Assembly: GCF_945859685.1 (NCBI RefSeq)
Contig: NC_079147.1
Span: 228,032,765-228,096,764 of the forward strand
Length of the DNA stretch: 64,000 nt
From: Eupeodes corollae
Lineage: Eukaryota > Arthropoda > Insecta > Diptera > Syrphidae
Direction of reading: 5' to 3'
Shown: in pieces, positions 56,951 to 64,000 of the stretch
How positions within the stretch are numbered: the stretch's first letter is position 1
Layout: every line of letters starts with the position of its first letter
Notes under the pieces: generated by a model
What the model saw: the letters and a program-made list of their open reading frames with translations, nothing else
Databases searched by the model: none
Told to the model about the DNA's origin: nothing
Translations under genes and position numbers: made by a program

Positions 56951-56954
56951 CGCC

Positions 56955-57070
56955 GTTTTATTTTGCAGCTACCAAAAGTTTTCTTCAATAAATCGATTGT
57001 AGTACGAGCTTAGTGGCGTGCTGTGCCGCCGTCTTGTTGAAACTTCAGTGTCTGCACATTATTGTTGCTC
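56955..57070 (-). pseudogene. Mariner-type transposase scrap
   Basis: The minus strand reads L-K-F-Q-Q-D-G-G-T-A-R-H, a stop or shift, then A-R-T-T-I-D-L-L-K-K-T-F-G. FQQDGG-ARH followed by a helix of this type is the second catalytic block of mariner-like transposases. Only about 35 codons remain. It abuts the RTE fragment. Confidence 0.65.
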
Positions 57071-57079
57071 AATTGATGA

Positions 57080-57885
57080 AGATCATGAAAGTGCGAAAAC
57101 TGGAGAGGAATCAGCATTCTGCCTGCCGTTGCCAAAATAGCAAAAGTCATACTGGAACGTATCAGAGAACATCTTGAGGTCACACTCGATGCCGAACAAG
57201 CAAGATTCCCCACTGGATCCTCCTGAATCGATCATATCAACACACTGCGGATCATTATTGAACAGTGCGTTGAATATAGATCACCACTTTACCTGCTGTT
57301 CATCGACTTCTGGGAGAGGCATCCTAGAAAAACTAATTGCTATTATTTAGGCAACATAAGATGGATCCAAGTGTCACGTTCTACACTATGGTACTCGTAG
57401 GTTTTCAGATGATTTTGAAATGAATGAAACAGGGCTGTATTCCGCCGCCAATATTGTTTTTGTTAGTGATAATCGATGTACTGCGCGCAGCTTTGTCAGG
57501 TATCGGAGGGATGCAATGGACTTTGACATCCTATTTAAAGCACTCGGACGATGTTTGCTTACTCTCTCATAGGATCATGGATCTCCATCAAATGTGGAGA
57601 CAAGTGTGGAAAGAGAAGCAGAGTTGTGGGACTGAAAATTTAGCAAAAGTGATCAGCATCGGAACCCGACCATCCTCTCAAATAAATATTTCCGGTAGAA
57701 AAATTAGAGAACTTTCAATACCTTGGACGTATCGTCTTCATCGAAAGCAGAACCGAATAACACGTCATCTGCCGCATCGGCAAAGAAAAAGTGGGGTTCG
57801 GTGTGTTGTAGAAAATTTGGGAGAATAACTCTATCAGCTTAAGAACAAAGCTACGACTGTTTCGCACAAAAGTTTTATGGAAAGC
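57080..57885 (+). pseudogene. RTE-type reverse transcriptase fragment
   Basis: The plus strand reads AKIAKVILERIREHLEVTLD-AEQ near 57125-57200, then IDHINTLRIIIEQCVEYRSP and L-Y-L-L-F-I-D-F near 57300. After frame changes KQGCIPPPILFLLVIIDVLR follows (57424 on; GCILSPLLF block damaged), then WTLTSYLKHSDDVCLLSHRI with S-D-D in place of the usual A-D-D, and a C-terminal part with NISGRKI and a Y-L-G-like block (P-W-T-Y). The order and wording are those of RTE-clade LINEs. Several shifts make it inactive. Confidence 0.82.
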
Positions 57886-58400
57886 TTTCTTTTCTTCTTA
57901 TTTCTTTTTGTTGTTTGTTGTGAATTTTAAAGCTGTGTCAAATAATATGTTCTGTTTTATTGTTAATTTGTCATTTAGTATTCTGTCTTGTTCTATCTTG
58001 TTGGCTTTATATATTTCTTTCCAACAAGTTCCCACACTCAAAAGAATAGCAATCTGACAACAACAACACAACAGAAAGATGAACAATAGAAAAACAAAAA
58101 AAGTTTAGTAAACAGTAGCCCGATAATAGAACACGAGTTCTGAAACGCGTCACTAGTTTTATTTATACTAAATTGTCTGTAACATAAAGTTTATTTAAAT
58201 TGTCAATTTTTAAGAAAACTACAATCGTTTTTATTTTAAAAAATAAACATAAAAATACATAATATAGCAAACATGGAGACAAGCAACACATCATCTATAT
58301 TCTCCATCTAGCTCGGTGCCTAGATGTCTCCAGTTTTGCGCTCCAAGTTAGGTGAGGTCACTTTAAACTAGCGACTGGAATGACGAAATATCATAAACTA
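57886..58400. other. Non-coding spacer
   Basis: No supported feature between the RTE fragment and the mariner. Confidence 0.5.
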
Positions 58401-59288
58401 AAGCGTGATTTTTTAAAAGCTATAATAAATTTGAAAAAAATACATGCAATTCAGAAAAATGCATGAAATCTGTATTTGAATCGATAGTACGGTTCATATA
58501 ATTTAACGTTTGAAGATTATTTTATGCAAATGTTTACCTTGACTGCGCTTCAAATGGTCCGTCACCTTAGTCCAATTTTGGCATACTATTTCCAACATTT
58601 TGGCCGGTATCTCACGAAAAAATGCTTCAATGTTATTTTCCAATGCGTCAATTGAAGCGGGCTTGTCTGTATAGACATGAGCTTTAACATTGCCCCACAA
58701 AAAGTAGTATAAAGGAAATAAAATGTTCACTGAACTCGTCTCTCAATAAGTCCATTGTTGCGCGTGATGTATGGCATGTGGCACCGTCTTGTTGAAACCA
58801 CATGTCACGCAAGTCAAGCTCTTGCATTTTGGGTAAAAAAAAGTTGGATATAATCTCACGGAAGCGCTCACCATTCACAGTTATGTTACGATTTGCATCA
58901 TCTTTGAAGAAGTACGGTCCAATGATGCCACCAGCCCATTAACCGCACCAAACTTCGACTTTTTCTGGATGCATTGGTAGCTCTTGCAATTCTTCTGGTT
59001 GATATTCACTCCAAAATCGACAATTCTGATTATTTACGTACCTATTGAGCTAAAAATGAGCTTCGCCGCTGAACACAAGACAACACAAGAAGGGCTAGAT
59101 GAACTTTCTTAACATAGCACGCCTTTTTGATAATAAAATTCAATAATTTGCAAGCGTTTTTCGTTTGTAGACGATTCATGGTTGAATTATAGACCATACT
59201 GAAGATGTTTGACAGTGAAACAAAACACGAAACGTGACTCAGCGGTTTTAACCAGTGTAAAAAAGATAATAGCTAAAAAATCACCCTT
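58401..59288 (-). mobile_element. DD41D mariner, diverged subfamily, internally deleted, copy 3
   Basis: 888 bp with ends AAGCGTGATTTTTTAAAAGC and AAGGGTGATTTTTTAGC; TA on the left, AG on the right. On the minus strand the N-terminus (...QIIEFYYQ near 59140) is again joined to a point far downstream, so the DNA-binding part is deleted. The first catalytic block near 59060 (F-S-G-E-A-H-F) has lost its D. WFQQDGATCHTSR (second D) is intact at about 58800. The third-D block is deleted between SEHFIS and YYFLWGNVKAHVY. The C-terminus RSQGKHLHKIIFKR resembles copies 1 and 2 but differs at many positions. Confidence 0.88.
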
Positions 59289-59316
59289 AGTAGATCTAAT
59301 ATTTGTATGCATATTA

Positions 59317-61637
59317 GGGGCCGGTTATAGCTATCTGTACAATCCATCAGAAACATTTTTGTTTTTAGTTTTTGAACATGTTTGATTGATGCAATAAGAT
59401 GAATCCTATATATAAGTATTTTTTCAAAAAGAAACAATGCATTTAAAGTTTTATCTAATTTATAAATCCATTTTAATTTTTTAAAGATGAAATTTCATTT
59501 TACTAAACAGCTGACTGCCAAAACCAAAAGCCAACAAAGATTCTATTTCGTTTTACTGTTGGTATTCCAATTTGTACTGTTCCGATCACATTATTACAAA
59601 CTTTACTGATGAAAGCAACAGTAAAAATAGCAATTTATAGCTATCATTGGCTTTCATCATTGAAAACAAACATTGCATTTTTTTGGCTGTTCGTTTATAG
59701 CTTTCATTGAAAATTTCTGTTATTTAACAAAATTTCCTGACTGAAATCCACCGAAAAATGTTTACTGACAGAAATCTGTCATTGGAATTGTGTGAAATTG
59801 GAACACAAATCAGTGGAACGATTTGTTTCAATTTTGGACATAAGTATCAGGTGTTCATTAAAATGAATTTCCGTCCGGAAAATAAAAAAATATTTTTTTA
59901 GAGAAAAATAAATGTGCAATTACACTTTTTTCTCAAAAAAAAATTTGTTTGTGTGATTTCCGATCGATCAACATATTGCCGGCTGAATGCTTAAATGCCC
60001 CACAGACCACTTTTTCGGGAAACTGAGTTAAAGATGCAGTTATACTAATTCATATGTTCACTTTGGTTTGGTGATATTCCCGTTGCTCTATCTCTATTAT
60101 TAATAAAGTTACAGAAACCAGTTTTGCTTCATAGACCACATATTTTTGGTTCTGTTCGTGCTTATTTGCCGCATATCCAAAATTTGTATGAGGTGGGGCA
60201 GTTTTTCTATTAAAGTTTTAAAAACAGACTCTTGATGCTTAAATTCCTCATATCCACATGAGATGGCATATAGAGCATGTAACCTCTCACAATCTATTAA
60301 AACCAAGTGACTTTTTTCCTGCTTATGTGCCCTATATCCATGGACAAAAGTGCAATCAGCTGGAAAAGTATATATAGAAGTAACTTTTTCGAGATCACTT
60401 ATTTATTATTAATTTTTTTTCTACATCATTTTTAAAATAAAATTTAAATACAAACATTAGTTAAAAACCCACAAAAATGCTGTCTATAATTAATTAAATA
60501 TTTATTGATTATTTTTCGACGTTTCAATTCTGGTTTTGATAGTTTTCAGGGCTGATTAAGTAATATCTGCTGTGTTTATAAGGATAATTTCTCAAAAAAA
60601 GCCATAATATATATTTTTTTTTTAATATTTAAAAAAAATAAAAACGAGGTAAAAATAAGGGGAACAAAATATTTTTAATAAGACTAATAGAAGATATAGA
60701 ATCTTCAGGTTGACAAACTAAATAAATGCATTAAGAGCATTCTTAATAAGGTTTTTATCGATAATATTCAAGCATTTTTTTTTTGTTTTTACTAAAATTC
60801 ATAAAAACAAAAAAGGTAAAAACCAAAAATAATTAATTTGAAAAACTGTGAAAAAATACTAAAACTTAATCCTATGAATGCTGAAATATTTTTTAAACCA
60901 ATTCCGAATAAAATTGAATGTATTTTTCAAGTTGGGTATTTTTAATTGTAAAGTGTGAAAATACTTTGTCATTTTTCATACTTTTTTTATCGACTTAAAA
61001 TTAGCCAATGTAATATAGGGAAGTGCTAAGCCATTATATTAATATTCCTTTTTGTTTTATATTTTTATCACTACAAATAGATTTAAAAAATTAAAAGTGC
61101 TAGAAATTTTATATTTTAGTATTATTTTTGCTATCTTTGAATTCCTAATGTTAAAAGCATAAAGGTTCTATTTATATCCATAGGAAATTTTCAGTTTGGT
61201 TTTTATAGATTTAACATTCGTATGTAAAGGGTTCTATATCCATTTTTGACTTTTTCTAAACTTTTTTTTTGAATAACCATAAATGTTTTTAACCCTAGGA
61301 CTTCAAATTTAAAAAAAAGAAATATTCCAATTATGTATATAAAAATTCAAAGGTCGAAATTTTCAAATGCAAAATTACGAAATTATGTTTCAAACCTTAA
61401 AATTCGTTTTCTGAGGAATGATTTTTTTGTATATGGGGCATTTAAGCATTCAGCCGGCGATATAAATTTAATTTCTAATCAAATGCAACCACCATCAAAT
61501 TTCGATTAAAAAAATTTTCCGGATCGATTTCATTTGTAAATGTACTGATTGCTATAAACGCTCATCAGTAAAACATTTCAGATTCCTTATGTTTCAAATT
61601 TGACTTATGGATTTTACTGATAGCTTTAACCGGCCGC
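59317..61637. mobile_element. Inverted-repeat element of unknown class (outer)
   Basis: 2321 bp between GGGGCCGGTTATAGCTATC (left) and the inverted GCGGCCGGTTAAAGCTATC (right); similarity runs about 30 bp inwards (GTA-AATCCAT-AG). Subterminal motifs TTTATAGCT(A/T)TCATTG and ACTGATTGCTATAAACGCTC echo the ends. No transposase is present, and no target duplication was found. A second inverted-repeat element lies inside. Confidence 0.65.
59978..61458. mobile_element. Inverted-repeat element of unknown class (inner, nested)
   Basis: 1481 bp with near-identical ends GCCGGCTGAATGCTTAAATG then CCCCA on both sides (right inverted). The interior is extremely AT-rich, apart from a minus-strand frame of 65 codons at 60109-60306 (begins MVLIDCERLHALYAISCGYE) that I cannot identify. 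No target duplication is visible. Confidence 0.7.
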
Positions 61638-62049
61638 TTCCAATATATTTTTTGTTGAATTTTTCAACTATATTGTTTACTGAATAAAATCTATCATTAA
61701 AATTCGTCTAATTATTTATTAAACAGGTACACCAATCCAACTCTGTACTGTGTTTTATTAATACATTTGAAATGAAATGATTTATTGTTCAATTACTACC
61801 ATACACTAAAGAGAACAAAACAATTATTGTATTAAGTTAGATAAGCTTATAACTATTTATTTCTAAAAGAAATTAGAATTTAAAAAAATTTTCCAACGTT
61901 TTACCCAAATGAAATACATTCAAAATGCTTTTTGTGAGTGTTTTTTTTTTATTTTAAGCAAAAATAACAAGTTTTTTATTCATAAAAAGGCTCAATGTTT
62001 GAATAAATTATAAAAATAAATTGCTACCCACTTTTATTGCTGCAAAATA
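61638..62049 (-). terminator. ABCF1 3' flank with poly(A) signals
   Basis: On the minus strand AATAAA follows closely after the ABCF1 stop (62033-62038) and again at 61975-61980. The rest is AT-rich DNA without other features. Confidence 0.6.
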
Positions 62050-63671
62050 CTACTGCAGCACAGCCGCATTAGCCACCACACTAGGATTGTTTACAATTTC
62101 ACCCAAACTATCCAGCACTTCCTTACGATAATCATCAAAGTCTCCATCTATTTCGTTTATGGTTTGCTCTTCAATAACGTACAATGTACAACCTGTTTCT
62201 CGAATTAACCGTTCATCGTGAGAAACTATGATCACACCTCCTTCATATTCATTGATTGCTTCTGCTAGAGCATCGATGGATTCGATATCTAAATTATTTG
62301 TAGGTTCATCAAGAATCAGAACATCTGGACCACTCAGACATAATTCAGCTAAGGCTACGCGAGCCTTTTGACCACCAGACAGATCCTTCATTTTGATGAT
62401 GTGTGCATGACTCACCAAACCAAATGATCCAAGCGCTTTTCGTGCTTTCTCATGCGGTAGATTAAAAAGTCGCTGCAGATATTCAGCCGCAGTTTCCTCA
62501 GCGGTTAAATGTTCTCCTGAATGTTGATCGAAGCGCCCAACTCGAAGACGATGATTCTTTCGTTGTTCGCCCTCTTGGGGTTCCAGCTCACCAAGCAACA
62601 ACTTTAAGAATGTGGATTTTCCCACCCCATTGGGTCCGACAATAGCTACACGACTGGTCAGATCAATACCAAAATCAGCTTTGATAAACAATGGCTTCTG
62701 TCCCGCATAACTAAAGGTCACATTGTGCAAACCAAGAATTGGCGGTTGCAACTGAGAGGGTTCTGGAAAGCGGAATTTCACAATGTATTCTTTTGGTCTA
62801 GCTAATAATTCCTGAGGACCTTCGTCTTCTTCCGCGTTCTTAGAACCCTTATTCTTATTCTTTTCCTGCTTGCGAGTCAGTGTTTCCTTTTGTTTCTTCT
62901 CAGCTGATTTTTTCGATTGACCATGTGCTTTCAATTCTTTTATCCTCTTCTCTTGTTTCTCATACTCCTTTATCATTTCACGGCGTTTTTGGACGTACAT
63001 TTTTTTGAACATAGAATAGTTGCCTTTGTAATACTGCAATTTTTTCTGATCCAAATGAATAATTTCATTGCATACGTTGTCCAAGAAACTCTGGTCGTGA
63101 GACACTATCAAAAGAGTTTTCTTCCATCCTTGCAAATAGTTGTCCAGCCAAATAACAGCATTCAAATCCAAATGATTCGTAGGTTCATCAAGCATAAGAA
63201 GTGTAGGTTCTAGATACAAAGCCCGTGCCAGCGACACACGCATACGCCAACCACCAGAGAAGTTTTTCGTGGCACGATTTTGCATTTCCTCACTGAAACC
63301 TAAACCAGCGAGAATACGCCGCGCCCTAGCTTCGGCAGAGTAGGCCCCTGTAGCTTTTAACTCAGCATATACATCATTTAGATCTTCCTGAACTGACATA
63401 TCACCATTTTCGATTTGTTCCTCCAGTTGCTTGCACTTGGCTAGTAGCTGCGTTCGCTTAACATCCGCATCTAGAATTGTATTGATGGCAGTTTTATCAT
63501 CAGCAACAACCTCTTGCTCACACAAGAGAACATCGATATTGGGAGGTATGGCGAATGCACGGGTGGCTATGTGACGAAGAAGTGTAGTTTTTCCATGACC
63601 GTTGGGACCAACTAAACCATAGCGCCTGCCATGAGCGATTAGAAGATTTGCATTCACAAAAAGATCATTAC
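62050..63671 (-). CDS. ABCF1: ATP-binding cassette subfamily F member 1, terminal exon
   Basis: Encodes the C-terminal 539 residues of a soluble ABC-F protein, which has no membrane segments and acts with eIF2 and ribosomes in translation. The acceptor TTTATTTTAG (63672-63681) joins a split glycine codon. Cassette 1 has Walker A GPNGHGKTT (about 63609), signature FSGGWRMR, Walker B LLMLDEPT and switch SHD. A long basic linker follows (EKQEKRIKELKAHGQ, then KKQKETLTRKQEKNKNK). Cassette 2 has GPNGVGKST, LSGGQKAR, VLILDEPT and SHD. It ends VVANAAVLQ-TAG. All key residues are present. The 18 residues that an open-frame reading adds upstream (MFHQKRCLIL...) are intron. The N-terminal third (about 300-350 residues) lies beyond the right edge. 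Identification is by close resemblance to the fly protein. Confidence 0.96.
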
Positions 63672-64000
63672 CTAAAATAAACAAAAGAAATATTAGAATA
63701 AGACACCTTTTTTGATGGAACATTGAAAGGTCCCCAAATCTCTTATTACGTTTAATGTGGTAAACAACTTATTAATTTTAAGAAACTTTTTAAAAGAAAA
63801 AACGGAAGGAAAGTAAAAATTGGTGTAAACTTCAACGTCAGAAATCTAAAAAATTATTTTATTATTTTGGAATATTTTGAACCCACCTAACACTTTGAAC
63901 TAATTCAAATTTCCAGATACAATTAACTAACTGTTTGATAAGCCCTTATTAGTAGAAGAAGTAAAAAGCTGTCTGGGTAAGAGTAAAGTCCAGAAAGCAC
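63672..64000 (-). other. ABCF1 intron (partial)
   Basis: Non-coding DNA upstream of the ABCF1 acceptor; no further exon of the gene is visible up to the window edge. Confidence 0.75.

Noticed and set aside
63672..63723. ABCF1 start at the ATG at 63723
   Set aside because: The first 18 residues are hydrophobic intron translation; a good acceptor at 63672-63681 and the family's conserved continuation show that the exon starts at 63671.

Overview
This 64 kb window is eukaryotic, AT-rich DNA, almost certainly from a higher fly (Diptera: Brachycera). The evidence is short GT-AG introns, an ABCF1 terminal exon that reads like the fly protein, mariner elements of the DD41D 'rosa' type first described in Ceratitis, and a dense load of Tc1, piggyBac, hAT, Transib-like and non-LTR relics. 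No bacterial features, operons, rRNA or CRISPR arrays are present.

Host genes are few and all lie on the minus strand. (1) At the left edge (36-179) is one well-formed coding exon of an unidentified gene; two small first-exon-like pieces (7040-7096 and 17336-17383) share a motif and splice phase with it and could be alternative starts. (2) A three-exon C2H2 zinc-finger gene (exons at 56205-55990, 55920-55774 and 49941-49234) has eight fingers and a 5.8 kb second intron filled with repeats. (3) The last exon of ABCF1 (63671-62050) carries both ATP-binding cassettes; its upstream exons lie beyond the right edge.

The rest is a layered transposon landscape. At 0-13 kb: a piggyBac relic, an LINE scrap, a 2.1 kb MULE-like long-inverted-repeat element, a likely solo LTR and nested Tc1 copies carrying a hAT-type insertion. 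At 14-25 kb: a tRNA-Asp-headed composite repeat, a 756 bp hAT element with a perfect target duplication, a deleted DD41D mariner, and a Transib/RAG1-like transposase relic. At 25.7-49 kb five Tc1-type elements of IR/DR structure follow one another, and three of them have been split by later insertions. The first contains a piggyBac. The fourth contains two non-LTR elements and a DD41D mariner. The fifth contains a 3.9 kb long-inverted-repeat element (which itself carries a near-intact Tc1) and a piggyBac relic (which itself carries another Tc1). At 56.9-61.6 kb: mariner and RTE scraps, another deleted DD41D mariner, and two nested inverted-repeat elements of unknown class.

The strongest candidates for something undescribed are the long-inverted-repeat element at about 41.5-45.35 kb, which encodes a protein with an N-terminal zinc-binding region and a C-terminal cysteine cluster but no transposase I recognise; the RAG1-like relic at 23.4-25.5 kb; the MULE-like element at 4.6-6.7 kb; and the nested inverted-repeat pair at 59.3-61.6 kb. 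All coding reads of transposons here are broken, so the window looks like a graveyard of old elements rather than an active system.
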